This document shows, one piece after another, positions 32,570-41,324 of a stretch of 64,000 nt of DNA. This DNA comes from Cedecea davisae DSM 4568 (GTDB taxonomy: Bacteria > Pseudomonadota > Gammaproteobacteria > Enterobacterales > Enterobacteriaceae). The translations under genes were made by a program, and so were the position numbers. The notes below the pieces were generated by a model. The model was not told the DNA's origin, did not search any database, and saw only the letters and a list, made by a program, of their open reading frames with translations. The stretch is from NCBI RefSeq assembly GCF_000412335.2, contig NZ_KE161030.1, positions 2,449,750 to 2,513,749 of the forward strand. The letters are read 5' to 3'. How positions within the stretch are numbered: the stretch's first letter is position 1; each line of letters opens with the position of its first letter.

Positions 32570-32606
32570 AAAAAAAACGGCTCCTTTTCAGGAACCGTTT
32601 TTTTTT
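32570..32606 (-). terminator. ychH terminator, possibly bidirectional
   Basis: Stem ACGGTTCC / GGAGCCGT (one G-U pair on the minus strand) with A and T runs of eight or more on each side. 14 bases past the ychH stop. Confidence 0.85.
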
Positions 32607-32619
32607 AATCCGATAATTA

Positions 32620-32898
32620 TTAACCGTGGCGGTGGTGTTCATCCCTGCGGCAGCGTTTATCGTAGTGGCGAACCCACCAGTAGCGGTCGCACACCTGCTC
32701 GCGGCCGCCTATACGGGCCCCGGCGAGCCACAGTACAGCCCCAACGAAGATGCTAAGCACGGCACCGTGGGCGAAAAACTGCGGTAAATTCAGCTGCGGA
32801 AGCTGATTCAGAATCGAATAGCCTACGCCAACTACCATCACAACCAGCCCCAATCCCATGAGGACATTACCGAGTAACGAAGCGTTTTTGCGTTTCAT
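32620..32898 (-). CDS. ychH: Stress-induced membrane protein YchH
   Basis: Ninety-two residues, almost identical to E. coli YchH: MKRKNASLLGNVLMGLGLVV, two transmembrane helices (about 10-30 and 42-62) and a charged tail CDRYWWVRHYDKRCRRD. Linked in E. coli to peroxide and cadmium resistance and biofilm formation. Own promoter with a CRP-like site, own terminator. Confidence 0.95.
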   Translation of the reverse strand: MKRKNASLLGNVLMGLGLVVMVVGVGYSILNQLPQLNLPQFFAHGAVLSIFVGAVLWLAGARIGGREQVCDRYWWVRHYDKRCRRDEHHRHG

Positions 32899-32954
32899 AT
32901 GTCACCTCCGCAAGATTACGGGTCGGTGGGGAACATCCCCTTCCTTGTGGCTAA

Positions 32955-32998
32955 AGTATAGACAATGCCCCTGCAAACCATATGCGCGGGCGATCACA
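32955..32998 (-). promoter_or_regulatory. ychH promoter with CRP-like site
   Basis: Minus-strand -10 TATACT (32955-32960) lies about 41.5 bases downstream of the centre of a CRP-like dyad at 32983-32998 in which one half (TCACA on the plus strand) is perfect and the other is TGCGC. That is class II geometry. CRP control is known for E. coli ychH; here it is inferred. Confidence 0.5.
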
Positions 32999-33109
32999 AT
33001 TACGAACGAAAGCTCTACAAAAGTTTACAAATAAGCCGCTGAGTTACATGAAATTCTAATGGTTCACCCCCTCAACTATTCAATATTTCAGCGCGGCGGC
33101 CATTGCGCT

Positions 33110-33138
33110 TTGTCAACGCGGCGGCAGCACAGTAAACT
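33110..33138 (+). promoter_or_regulatory. pth promoter
   Basis: TTGTCA (33110-33115), 17-bp spacer, TAAACT (33133-33138); start near 33145, 27 bases before the GTG. Confidence 0.65.
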
Positions 33139-33171
33139 ACGCGGCTGTGAACGGTTTTCAGGAAGCTAAAC

Positions 33172-33756
33172 GTGAGCATTAAATTGATTGTCGGCCTGGC
33201 GAACCCGGGCGCTGAGTACGCGGCTACCCGCCATAACGCCGGAGCCTGGTACGTGGATTTGCTGGCCGAGCGCCATAATCAGTCGCTGAAAGAAGAAGCG
33301 AAGTTCTTTGGCTATACCGCCCGCATTAATCTCGGCGGAGAAGACGTGCGCCTGTTGGTCCCGACCACGTTTATGAACCTCAGCGGTAAGTCAGTTGCCG
33401 CGATGGCCACTTTCTTCCGCATTGCGCCAGACGAAATCCTGGTCGCGCATGACGAACTGGATCTGCCGCCAGGCGTGGCTAAGTTCAAACTTGGCGGCGG
33501 CCACGGCGGCCATAACGGCCTGAAAGACATCATCAGCAAGCTGGGCAATAACCCCAACTTTCATCGCTTACGCATCGGGATCGGCCATCCGGGCGATAAA
33601 AACAAAGTTGTTGGCTTTGTACTTGGCAAACCGCCGGTTAGCGAGCAGAAGCTGATTGACGACGCGGTTGACGAAGCGGCGCGCTGCACCGAAGTCTGGC
33701 TGAAAGAAGGCCTGACTAAAGCGACCAATCGTCTGCACGCCTTTAAAGCACAATAA
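33172..33756 (+). CDS. pth: Peptidyl-tRNA hydrolase
   Basis: Essential enzyme (194 residues) recycling peptidyl-tRNA dropped from ribosomes. Catalytic histidine in [14 protein letters not shown] (near residue 20), substrate contacts in [11 protein letters not shown] and [11 protein letters not shown], and [13 protein letters not shown] all intact. GTG start with AGGAAG ribosome site. Followed by a perfect 11-bp hairpin, then ychF. Confidence 0.97.
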   Translation: MSIKLIVGLANPGAEYAATRHNAGAWYVDLLAERHNQSLKEEAKFFGYTARINLGGEDVRLLVPTTFMNLSGKSVAAMATFFRIAPDEILVAHDELDLPPGVAKFKLGGGHGGHNGLKDIISKLGNNPNFHRLRIGIGHPGDKNKVVGFVLGKPPVSEQKLIDDAVDEAARCTEVWLKEGLTKATNRLHAFKAQ

Positions 33757-33758
33757 TC

Positions 33759-33801
33759 CCGTCAGCGGGCGCCGGGCAGCGATTTCCGCCCCCGCTGACG
33801 G
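33759..33801 (+). terminator. Perfect 11-bp hairpin between pth and ychF
   Basis: CCGTCAGCGGG / CCCGCTGACGG around a 21-base loop, 2 bases past the pth stop. No T-run follows, so it may attenuate, protect pth mRNA 3' ends or be a processing site rather than a simple terminator. A TATAAT (33813-33818) directly after it may be the ychF -10. Confidence 0.5.
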
Positions 33802-33894
33802 TGGTTTAAGTGTATAATGGGCAAAGTTATCTACATTTTTTCAATGAGCACAAACAAACTCATTGATTATCAAGCAATTAAGGTGATTTAAACC

Positions 33895-34989
33895 ATGGGA
33901 TTCAAATGCGGTATCGTCGGCTTGCCGAACGTTGGTAAATCCACTCTGTTCAACGCGCTCACCAAAGCAGGTATTGAAGCGGCTAACTTCCCGTTCTGTA
34001 CTATCGAGCCGAACACCGGCGTTGTGCCGATGCCGGACCCGCGCCTGGACAAGCTGGCCGAGATCGTTAAACCGCAGCGTATTCTGCCGACTACCATGGA
34101 GTTCGTGGACATCGCAGGCCTGGTAAAAGGCGCTTCCAAAGGTGAAGGCCTGGGCAACCAGTTCCTGACCAACATTCGTGAAACCGAAGCTATCGGCCAC
34201 GTTGTTCGCTGTTTCGAAAACGACAACATCATCCACGTAAACAACAAAGTGGACCCGGCTGACGATATCGACGTTATCAACACCGAGCTGGCGCTGTCTG
34301 ATCTCGACACCTGCGAACGCGCGATTCACCGCGTACAGAAGAAAGCTAAAGGCGGCGATAAAGACGCGAAAGCCGAACTGGCCGCGCTGGAAAAATGCCT
34401 GCCGCAGCTGGAAAACGCCGGTATGCTTCGCGCCCTGAAAAATCTGACCGAAGAAGACAAAGCGGCGATCAAATACCTGAGCTTCCTGACCCTGAAGCCA
34501 ACCATGTACATCGCCAACGTTAACGAAGACGGTTTCGAAAACAACCCGTACCTCGATAAAGTTCGCGAAATCGCCGCCGGGGAAGGCTCCGTTGTGGTTG
34601 CCGTTTGCGCTGCCGTAGAGTCCGACATCGCCGAGCTGGACGATGCCGACCGCGATGAGTTTATGGCCGAGCTGGGTCTGGAAGAGCCGGGCCTGAACCG
34701 CGTAATTCGTGCGGGCTACGAGCTGCTGAACCTGCAAACCTACTTCACCGCTGGCGTGAAAGAAGTGCGCGCGTGGACCATCCCTGTTGGCGCAACCGCT
34801 CCGCAGGCCGCCGGTAAAATCCACACCGACTTCGAAAAAGGCTTTATCCGCGCACAAACCATCGCCTATGAAGACTTTATTACTTATAAAGGCGAGCAAG
34901 GCGCGAAAGAAGCCGGAAAAATGCGCGCCGAAGGTAAGGATTACATCGTTAAAGATGGCGACGTGATGAACTTCCTGTTCAACGTCTAA
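33895..34989 (+). CDS. ychF: Redox-responsive ATPase YchF (Obg/OLA1 family)
   Basis: Ribosome-associated P-loop ATPase (364 residues). G1 [13 protein letters not shown]3 [10 protein letters not shown]; the G4 position reads NVNED instead of NKxD, the change that gives OLA1/YchF preference for ATP. Coiled-coil insertion ([20 protein letters not shown]) and C-terminal TGS domain (from about 278, [17 protein letters not shown]). Linked in E. coli to catalase inhibition and leaderless mRNA translation. Strong codon bias. Confidence 0.96.
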   Translation: MGFKCGIVGLPNVGKSTLFNALTKAGIEAANFPFCTIEPNTGVVPMPDPRLDKLAEIVKPQRILPTTMEFVDIAGLVKGASKGEGLGNQFLTNIRETEAIGHVVRCFENDNIIHVNNKVDPADDIDVINTELALSDLDTCERAIHRVQKKAKGGDKDAKAELAALEKCLPQLENAGMLRALKNLTEEDKAAIKYLSFLTLKPTMYIANVNEDGFENNPYLDKVREIAAGEGSVVVAVCAAVESDIAELDDADRDEFMAELGLEEPGLNRVIRAGYELLNLQTYFTAGVKEVRAWTIPVGATAPQAAGKIHTDFEKGFIRAQTIAYEDFITYKGEQGAKEAGKMRAEGKDYIVKDGDVMNFLFNV

Positions 34990-35010
34990 TCCCCCTTCCC
35001 CGCTTCAACA

Positions 35011-35040
35011 AAAATCCACGTAAATACGTGGATTTTTTTG
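35011..35040 (+). terminator. ychF terminator
   Basis: Perfect AAAATCCACGTA / TACGTGGATTTT stem with T7 tail, 21 bases after the stop. Shares its ATCCACG...CGTGGAT core with two other terminators in this window. Confidence 0.9.
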
Positions 35041-35156
35041 TTTCATAACGTCTCATGTAATCTCGCTTTATCGCAGCTGAATTTGAGTACAGAGAATGCG
35101 GTGGTCAACGACCCGGAACTTACACGTAGCTATCCCCACAGAGCACATCATCAATA

Positions 35157-35193
35157 TGTCAGAAACATTCCAAAGTGGATGTTTTTTCTGACA
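35157..35193. other. Bulged inverted repeat between ychF and the Zorya-like genes
   Basis: TGTCAGAA ... TTCTGACA outer arms with a partly matching inner arm (ACATTCC / GGATGT), 44 bases past the end of the minus-strand operon. No T-run on the minus strand. The rest of 35041-35236 shows no gene, integrase site or tRNA. It could be a weak operon end or an insertion scar. Confidence 0.35.
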
Positions 35194-35236
35194 GAAAACT
35201 TACAGATTTCATCCCCATTTGTCATAACCGAGTCGC

Positions 35237-35623
35237 TCAAAGGTCAGTTTTTGGCACATCTTGCAGCAGGCCATTATTGTGGAGCGCAATGACGATATTG
35301 ACCTGATCATGCGCCTGAATTTCGGTTTCAGTTATCTTCCGCCATATAACTTTTTTGTCTGAAGCTTGTCCTGATAAGATCATATTAGCCGCAGCAATAG
35401 CGTAAGCTTTATTTTTATTGTTTTTTCGTAAACCATAACGCCCAGGCTTAATACCCTTAACCATTCCTTCCTCGCAAAGCCCAATAAAAGCGCAGCGTGG
35501 ACATACCTCGTCGTACGCCTGTAACTCTTTAATCACTTCGCGCCATTCTGCTTTAATATCAGGTGTTAGACTGCCCTGGCAGCGCATCACCGTTTTTATC
35601 GCAGCATCAGTATATTTTGTCAT
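35237..35623 (-). CDS. Small DUF6979-like protein next to Zorya-like genes
   Basis: Protein of 128 residues, no signal or membrane segment. The middle block EVCPRCAFIGLCEEGMVKGIKPGRYG has a cysteine triad (CPRC and LC) and resembles what I recall as DUF6979 (a CP-GAFLGLCE-G-VKGI pattern). The N-terminus (TKYTDAAIKTVMRC) and C-terminus (QVNIVIALHNNGLL) look helical. It lies 67 bases after the HNH gene, same strand, so it is the fourth gene of that set. Function unknown; it might be an extra Zorya component, a modifier, or an independent rider. Confidence 0.7.
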   Translation of the reverse strand: MTKYTDAAIKTVMRCQGSLTPDIKAEWREVIKELQAYDEVCPRCAFIGLCEEGMVKGIKPGRYGLRKNNKNKAYAIAAANMILSGQASDKKVIWRKITETEIQAHDQVNIVIALHNNGLLQDVPKTDL

Positions 35624-35690
35624 ATATTTCCTTTGCTTTAGAAAATGGCCACCTGCGCCAGGAGGTGACTACGCTTTGTCTCAAACGTTC

Positions 35691-36536
35691 TCAATGCGGA
35701 TAACGCGTCATAAATACCTTGTAATCAGGATGAGCCTTAATATGCCCATGTTGAGGCTGTTTTGCATGACAGGCAATACAAAGCACTTCAAGATTCGAGT
35801 CTCTGTTATCATGCTTCAAACCATTGCGATGGTGCACATGGAGATATCGAGAATCCGCTTGATTGAAAGATTCCCTACACGATTCACATTGATACCCACG
35901 TTTATGTCTGAGCGCCTTCGACAATTCAGCCCAGTTTTGTGAATAATCATTAAGGGGTGCAGACGTTGAAGTATATAAAGGTTTTTTCCCGATCAAGTCG
36001 CGAGGGTATACCTCAAAAAACTCAGGCAGTGAAAAGCCCTCAACTCGATTCTGCCGTTCCAACCGTGATATACCGGACATACTGAAACCCTTCCAGCGAA
36101 TCTTATCGAGACAGTGCTGACACACATTTAATCTTACGGTTTGAGACACCACTTCACGGTCAATCATGTTGACTTTAAACTCACCTGAAGTCGTTTGTGC
36201 AACAACGTATCGGTCAAAGCGCGAGTTTTTCTGCATTTTTTCAAGAGTCTGGCAATAGGCCAGATGAAATTTTGGCATCCTGGCTTCACCCGAAATAGAA
36301 GAGATATCCCGGATATGGAGCAACCCCCGATAACCCCTGTAGAGCAATGTTCCATCTTCATGGACACTAATCTCATCAAGATCAATTTCGACTCCACCGG
36401 TATTCAACTGCTCCATGATGGATATTTCAGAATATACGGGAACCAACACAAAGTTATCCGTAAGCGGGGCTCCCATTTTATGCCGTAAAATGTCCAGTGA
36501 TGGCCAGGTGAGAAAATCTGGTAACTTAAAGCTCAT
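35691..36536 (-). CDS. HNH endonuclease, probable ZorE-like effector
   Basis: Protein of 281 residues. C-terminal HNH domain: zinc cysteines C217 and C220 (CESC), the HVHH motif at 233-236, N248 and the second zinc pair C253/C256 (CIACH). A further CxxC is at 139-142 (CQHC). The first 130 residues have no motif I recognise. It overlaps the ZorB-like stop by 4 bases (ATGA), so expression is coupled. In type II Zorya the third gene, zorE, encodes an HNH nuclease that degrades or nicks phage DNA; position and domain fit. Orthology was not tested. Confidence 0.78.
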   Translation of the reverse strand: MSFKLPDFLTWPSLDILRHKMGAPLTDNFVLVPVYSEISIMEQLNTGGVEIDLDEISVHEDGTLLYRGYRGLLHIRDISSISGEARMPKFHLAYCQTLEKMQKNSRFDRYVVAQTTSGEFKVNMIDREVVSQTVRLNVCQHCLDKIRWKGFSMSGISRLERQNRVEGFSLPEFFEVYPRDLIGKKPLYTSTSAPLNDYSQNWAELSKALRHKRGYQCESCRESFNQADSRYLHVHHRNGLKHDNRDSNLEVLCIACHAKQPQHGHIKAHPDYKVFMTRYPH

Positions 36537-37213
36537 TTTTTAGATAACTTCCCCGCAATAAGATCCATCTTCTCGCTGGCATTCGTGACGATGCGAAACT
36601 CCACGCGCTGGTTTGCCGCCTGCGATGATTCATTTAAAAGTGGATGAGAGGATGACAATCCATTCGCTGTCACATGCTGAACAAGCCATTTTTCATCGCC
36701 CAGCACCTTTGGCAATGACATTAGATATTCCAGCGTGCTGCGGGTCCTTGCCTGGGAAAGCTCCATATTTCTGAAATAAGCTTGTTTTTCATTTTCAGCC
36801 CCACTCCAGAAGGCGCTGGTATGCCCTTCTATGCGTATTTCCTTAACGGCACCCCTGTATTTTTCTGAGGTCAGCAGAGCGATATAACGGGGGAAAAACT
36901 CACCAAGCACTACCTTGAACCGAGGACGTAATTCTGACGAACCGGTGGCAAAAAGAACGGATGGGTCGTTAAAACGGATAGTCATATCGCCCAATATTTC
37001 TGCATTCCATTGCTTCAGATCTTTCGCGAACTCTTTTTGCAGAGCCAACTGCAAATCACGTTTCGTAATTTCATACTCTTTTACAACCAGCGTCGTTGTC
37101 TGCTCTACACGAAGCATAAATGCAGCAGTCAGTAGCATGAATACCATCATTAACCCCGTCATAAGGTCTGCAAGAGGTATCCAGTAAGATTGGTTGCTCT
37201 GTTCTAAATTCAT
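36533..37213 (-). CDS. ZorB-like protein (MotB/OmpA domain)
   Basis: Protein of 226 residues. One N-terminal transmembrane helix, PLADLMTGLMMVFMLLTAAF, with the MotB-type channel aspartate at D16, then a helical stretch and a C-terminal OmpA-like peptidoglycan-binding domain (about 110-215) with IRIEGHTS, LSQARTRSTLEYLM and ANQRVEFRI. ATG 37213 is used because it starts right before the helix; a frame opening at 37246 would overlap the previous gene. It should pair with ZorA as the stator ring anchored to the cell wall. Confidence 0.82.
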   Translation of the reverse strand: MNLEQSNQSYWIPLADLMTGLMMVFMLLTAAFMLRVEQTTTLVVKEYEITKRDLQLALQKEFAKDLKQWNAEILGDMTIRFNDPSVLFATGSSELRPRFKVVLGEFFPRYIALLTSEKYRGAVKEIRIEGHTSAFWSGAENEKQAYFRNMELSQARTRSTLEYLMSLPKVLGDEKWLVQHVTANGLSSSHPLLNESSQAANQRVEFRIVTNASEKMDLIAGKLSKK

Positions 37214-37220
37214 ATTATTC

Positions 37221-38528
37221 TCACGTCGCAGAAGCGATCCGCACAACTTCTCTCAGGCGTTCGGTCAAAGGGGTGTAATCAGCGACGAATTTCTCGGAAA
37301 GTGATGCAAGCTGTCGGCCAAGGGTTTCGAGACTCTTTGTAAGTTCCTCCTGCAACCCCGTATCCAGAGCGACGACACTCTGGTGGATTTTGTCCACTGA
37401 CTGGGTGAGCCCGGCATTAACTTCCGACTGCGACTTAGTGAGCGTCTCCGTCAAAAACTGTTTTATTTCCCCGGAGAAAGTTTGTGCCTGAGTACTAAAA
37501 TCTTTCACAATATCACCGACCTCACCCTGTAGTTTTGCTACCCCCAGGGCCATTGATACTGTCATTTCATCAATTTTGTGTGAGAACTGTGGCGTGACAT
37601 CTTTCATTTGCGACAACACTTCACACATAGAGCGCTGAGACAGATCGATATCCTCATGCTGCCGGGCCAGGCCCTCAAGCGTGTTTTCCAGCGCGTCCGC
37701 GGTCCGGGCAAAACTGGATGCCTGGCCGATAAACGAAGCAAGTCCCAGTGAAGCCTCTTTGAGATCGTCAGCTGAGGACTTTTGCAAACTCTGCAAAGTG
37801 TCCAACTCTTCTTTATATTGTTTCTGCCAGATGACCAGTTTTTCCACACTTGCGTTCAGGTGTTTGAAGTTCTCTCCAAACTGCTCATTTATTTGCGCAT
37901 TAAAATCGCTGAGCACCTCTTTCAAGGCATCAATAAGTGCCTTAGAGCCGTCCTCAGCCATTTTCTGAGAAAAAGTATCAAAGGCACTGCGCAATGCACG
38001 TAATTCATCTGCCTGTTCCTGGCGCATGAGTTTGAGCTGTGTCAGAAGACTACTGTCCTCGTTACCGGCAAGGCTTTGCTGGAGCGCATAAGTGGCAGCA
38101 ACAACATCATCCAGACTTGCCGCCTTGGGCGTACCAGAAGCCTGAGGAATGGGCTTTTTCTGGAAATAGTGTCTTGCACGAATAACAAGTGAACCACCAA
38201 CACCACTTAACGAAGCAAGAAAAGCCGTCTTCACGCCTTCAAGCAGATGAGGCACGCTTTCTGCCACGTTAGCCGAGTCAAAATGCAGTAACGAAGTTGC
38301 AATGCCTGCAAAACAACCGAGAATACCGACAGTAGTGAGTATCTCTGGGCCGTGAACAATGGCAAACCTGTCGAAACGCATAAATGTGAAAAATACCGTC
38401 AGGGCCAGGTTAATTAATACAAATCCGTTAGTGATAGGATCTGAGGTAATAGAGTTAAACGTTACCGTCGCTGCGGCATACGACACGCAGGGAATGAATA
38501 ACAGCGGAAGCAGAAGTCTTTTTTTCAT
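37221..38528 (-). CDS. ZorA-like protein (MotA/ExbB-type channel with long coiled coil)
   Basis: Protein of 435 residues. A hydrophobic N-terminus (LLLPLLFIPCVSYAAATV) looks like a signal or first helix; membrane segments follow near 32-52, 66-86 and 105-120, the last with the MotA/ExbB-like TAFLASLSGVGGSLVI. Residues 150-435 are a long predicted coiled coil rich in Q, E, L and S heptads, matching the cytoplasmic tail of ZorA. ATG 38528 is chosen; a TTG three codons earlier is possible. First gene of the operon. Visibly lower GC than the core genes. Confidence 0.8.
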   Translation of the reverse strand: MKKRLLLPLLFIPCVSYAAATVTFNSITSDPITNGFVLINLALTVFFTFMRFDRFAIVHGPEILTTVGILGCFAGIATSLLHFDSANVAESVPHLLEGVKTAFLASLSGVGGSLVIRARHYFQKKPIPQASGTPKAASLDDVVAATYALQQSLAGNEDSSLLTQLKLMRQEQADELRALRSAFDTFSQKMAEDGSKALIDALKEVLSDFNAQINEQFGENFKHLNASVEKLVIWQKQYKEELDTLQSLQKSSADDLKEASLGLASFIGQASSFARTADALENTLEGLARQHEDIDLSQRSMCEVLSQMKDVTPQFSHKIDEMTVSMALGVAKLQGEVGDIVKDFSTQAQTFSGEIKQFLTETLTKSQSEVNAGLTQSVDKIHQSVVALDTGLQEELTKSLETLGRQLASLSEKFVADYTPLTERLREVVRIASAT

Positions 38529-38891
38529 CGTTATCAAAGAAAGTGGGTTCTAAGTTTATTAACTTGCATGTGAATGCCTGACATTGCATACAGGCTGAAA
38601 ATAGCGGCTCATGTTACTCCTTTTTCTTGAGTGGTTTAAGTTATTGTGAAGTTTTAATGATGAATAGACTGTATTTATGCCATCGAAGCCTAAAATTTGA
38701 TTGACAAGTTAATGGGGCAGTCTGCTTACTGCTGGCTAAAATAACCGGCTTCAGAAGAGCCATTTTCAGTGCTAAATAAATCAGATTTCACTTATGACGA
38801 CTGCCCGATGAATATAATCAGCATGTCATAAGAGTAAATGCGATACATTAACGCCACTAAAGTTATGGATTAACTGGAGGGTTGGGCCGTG
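38529..38891. other. Intergenic region between ZorA-like gene and LysR gene
   Basis: AT-rich 363-base stretch that must hold the promoters of both divergent units. GGGCAGTC at 38715-38722 is repeated inverted as GACTGCCC at 38799-38806, 76 bases apart. No gene-like frame, no tRNA end and no transposase remnant were found. Confidence 0.5.
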
Positions 38892-39782
38892 ATGGAAAAC
38901 ATGAAAGCGTTCAGAATGGTGGTGGAGTGTAAGGGGTTCAGGGCTGCGGCTCTGGCCATGAAAATCTCCCCTGCTATGGTCAGCCGCCGTATTGAGAAGC
39001 TGGAGCATGAGTTAAAAACGCAGCTTTTTAAGCGTAATTCGCGCAAAGTGCTGCTGACGACTGCCGGAGAACAGTTATATCAGCGCTGCGTATCCATTAT
39101 TGATGACTACGAATCCTGCCTGCGGGACGTGAAAAGCTTTAATGCGGAAGTCAGCGGCTGCCTGAAGGTGGGTATTCCCCACTCCATCAATCACCTGCAC
39201 GTTATCCCTAACCTCCGCCAGTTTTTCGAACTGTACCCCAGACTCCGGCTGGAGACGGTAACCGGCAATCACTGCATGGAACTGTTCAGCCACGGTTTCG
39301 ACCTGGCCTTACAATGTGGCCCTCTGCCGGACAGCAATCTTTACTATTCTCTACTCGGCTACTGGCGAAAGCACGCCTGCGTCACGCCCGATTATGTACG
39401 GCGCTGCGGCCTGCCCGGCCACCCTGATGAGCTGCTAAGCCACACCTGCCTGTTCCACTTCGATAATCACCGCCGCTCGTGGAAGTTTATGATTGACGGA
39501 GAGTTAACGGAGGTTCGCCCCGCCAGCACCTCGAGAGTGAGCAACAGCCTGGATCTCTACCAAATGGTGAAAAATGGCCTCGGCATTTCGTACCTGCCCG
39601 ACTTTACCGTGAGGGACGGAATTAATTCAGGCGAGATAATTTCCATACTTGGCGAGTTTATGCCGCCCCCGCTCCCGATGTATGTGGTGCACGTCAATCC
39701 CAAACCTTCGCCAAAAGAGCAGGCATTTATCGATTTCATCCGCACGCTTAATCTGGCGACGGTTGCGGGTCCAGCATCCTGA
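38892..39782 (+). CDS. LysR-family transcriptional regulator
   Basis: LysR regulator (296 residues): helix-turn-helix in residues 5-65 (MVVECKGFRAAALAMKISPA and VSRRIEKLEHELKTQLFKRN), effector domain from about 92 (LKVGIPHSINHLHVIPNLRQ). ATG 38892 is preferred; the preceding GTG at 38889 is also in frame, and GGAGG lies 11-14 bases upstream. Its end overlaps the end of the DUF6282 gene by 35 bases tail to tail. It is the only regulator near the six-gene operon, though it sits at the operon's 3' end and not at its promoter. Confidence 0.88.
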   Translation: MENMKAFRMVVECKGFRAAALAMKISPAMVSRRIEKLEHELKTQLFKRNSRKVLLTTAGEQLYQRCVSIIDDYESCLRDVKSFNAEVSGCLKVGIPHSINHLHVIPNLRQFFELYPRLRLETVTGNHCMELFSHGFDLALQCGPLPDSNLYYSLLGYWRKHACVTPDYVRRCGLPGHPDELLSHTCLFHFDNHRRSWKFMIDGELTEVRPASTSRVSNSLDLYQMVKNGLGISYLPDFTVRDGINSGEIISILGEFMPPPLPMYVVHVNPKPSPKEQAFIDFIRTLNLATVAGPAS

Positions 39783-40641
39783 GAGGATTAAGCCGCCTGA
39801 CCGCGTCAACTTTATCCACTCCCAGCCCGGCCCGACGAAACCAGGTTTCGCTGTCGGCCAGCCAGTGGCTGATACCCGGCTGGTGCGGCTGGCCGAGATC
39901 GGAGCTGTAAACCACATTATTCACACCCGACAGCACGTCATACATATCTTCTTCGGTTTGATATTTAAGGTAAACCGTGAGCGCGCATTGCTCGATATAA
40001 AGCCAGCTGTAACGCCCAAGCGCCTTAAGCTCGGGGGCGGAAAATCCGGTCATAGGATTAGCCGGCTGATTCAGCATTAACCGGCAGCCGCCCGCTTTTT
40101 CCACGGCCTCAATAAGCCGCAAAGTCTGCCCTTTGCCCGCATGCCCCGAAGAAAGCACGATATTGTGATGCCGGGCGAACGCTATAATCGCTTCCACCTC
40201 GGGGCGGATCCGTCCATCGTCGTCAGTAATAGATAACGGCTGTTGCGCATTTTCACGAGCATATTTATTAGCAAACGTCCGGGTTAACGCGCTCCGGTGC
40301 TCGCTGCTAACAATGGTCGGCAGGTGAACCAGCAGCCGGGGCGCCGCGTCGAACTGATACTGGCTTAGCGCCTGTTTTATCGCCTCAAGGCTGAACCCGC
40401 CTGCCAGAGCATTGAGAACGATTGAGCCAAAGACCGGCAATCCCTGCTGTTGCAGCCCGGCGGCCAGAGCCGATACGCTGCCCAGATGGCTTTTCAGCAC
40501 CACGCCGCCCTTTAGTTCGGCATAGCGCTGCCCGGCCTCAAGCGCGGTGTAGCGCCGCAGGTAGCTGTCCGGGCTGGCATGGTAATGTACGTCCAGAAAG
40601 CGCAGCCGTTGTGACCAGCGGGCAAAAAAAGGGTGGGTCAT
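39748..40641 (-). CDS. DUF6282-like amidohydrolase-fold protein
   Basis: Protein of 297 residues resembling TIM-barrel metal-dependent hydrolases. FLDVHYHASPDSYLRRYTA supplies an HxH near the N-terminus, VVLKSHLGS a lysine and histidine, NIVLSSGHAGKG a further histidine, and VVYSSDLGQPH the late aspartate: the set expected for an amidohydrolase metal centre. I recall this arrangement as DUF6282. The ATG at 40641 overlaps the RraA-like stop (ATGA). Last gene of the six-gene operon. Substrate unknown; hydrolysis or decarboxylation are possible. Confidence 0.75.
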   Translation of the reverse strand: MTHPFFARWSQRLRFLDVHYHASPDSYLRRYTALEAGQRYAELKGGVVLKSHLGSVSALAAGLQQQGLPVFGSIVLNALAGGFSLEAIKQALSQYQFDAAPRLLVHLPTIVSSEHRSALTRTFANKYARENAQQPLSITDDDGRIRPEVEAIIAFARHHNIVLSSGHAGKGQTLRLIEAVEKAGGCRLMLNQPANPMTGFSAPELKALGRYSWLYIEQCALTVYLKYQTEEDMYDVLSGVNNVVYSSDLGQPHQPGISHWLADSETWFRRAGLGVDKVDAVRRLNPLRMLDPQPSPD

Positions 40642-41324
40642 CCTTTTAGCCCCCATGGTGCCGCGTATCCCAGCGTGCGGCGGGCATCTTCAAGCCTTGT
40701 GCCTTCGTTAATACTGCCGAGGATTTGATGCTCGGTTTTTTCAACATTTTCGGCAAGTAAGACGACTTCCATCAGCCTGTCGCGCGGTATCGCTACTACC
40801 CCGTTATCGTCGCCCATAATCCAGTCGCCCGGCTCTATTTTCACGCCGCTAATCTCCAGGCCGCACTGTACTGCCCTGACGCGCGCCCGATTTTTCCCGG
40901 AAACCATAAAAATATTGGCCGCAAACAGCGGATAATTCATATTGCGGATATCGGCGATGTCCCTTGCCGAACCGTGAATTACCGTGCCTGCTATTTTTTT
41001 CTGCAACGCTTTGGTCGTCAGGATGTTGCCCCAGCTGGTGCAATCCTCCCGCCCCTGATTATCAACGACGATAATCGCCCCCTCCGGCACCTCGTCAATG
41101 TAGGTTCCGGCGTTCATAAAGGTGTTTTTTTCCGGCTCATAAGCTTCATACTGAACAGTGAAAGCCGGCCCCGCAATTTTACGCCCCGCAACCTGCGGTT
41201 TAATGCCCGGAATTCCCCCGGCGATATAAATGCTGTCCAGCGCATCCGATACCGCCGCCGTATCCAGCGCCAACAGGCGCCGGCGAATATTAGTCAGAGT
41301 TTTGTTCATCATGCGCTTATCCAT
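40638..41324 (-). CDS. RraA-like aldolase/decarboxylase
   Basis: Protein of 228 residues of the RraA/HMG-aldolase family, which cleaves 4-hydroxy-4-methyl-2-oxoglutarate or decarboxylates oxaloacetate with Mg2+. The signature runs from NQGREDCTSWGNILTTKAL to GTVIHGSARDIADIRNM, with the conserved Arg-Asp pair in SARDIADI and PLFAANIF after it. ATG 41324 overlaps the previous stop (ATGGATAA); a longer frame to 41342 would overlap further. It could be a true aldolase; RraA-type RNase E inhibitors are shorter (about 160 residues). Confidence 0.82.
   Translation of the reverse strand: MDKRMMNKTLTNIRRRLLALDTAAVSDALDSIYIAGGIPGIKPQVAGRKIAGPAFTVQYEAYEPEKNTFMNAGTYIDEVPEGAIIVVDNQGREDCTSWGNILTTKALQKKIAGTVIHGSARDIADIRNMNYPLFAANIFMVSGKNRARVRAVQCGLEISGVKIEPGDWIMGDDNGVVAIPRDRLMEVVLLAENVEKTEHQILGSINEGTRLEDARRTLGYAAPWGLKG

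Noticed and set aside
33841..34899. 352-residue minus-strand frame opposite ychF
   Set aside because: Shadow of the strongly codon-biased ychF gene.
35041..38700. Direct repeats flanking the Zorya-like genes as attachment sites
   Set aside because: CTCATGT-like strings at about 35052 and 38608 match only over a few bases with gaps; no tRNA end or integrase is present.
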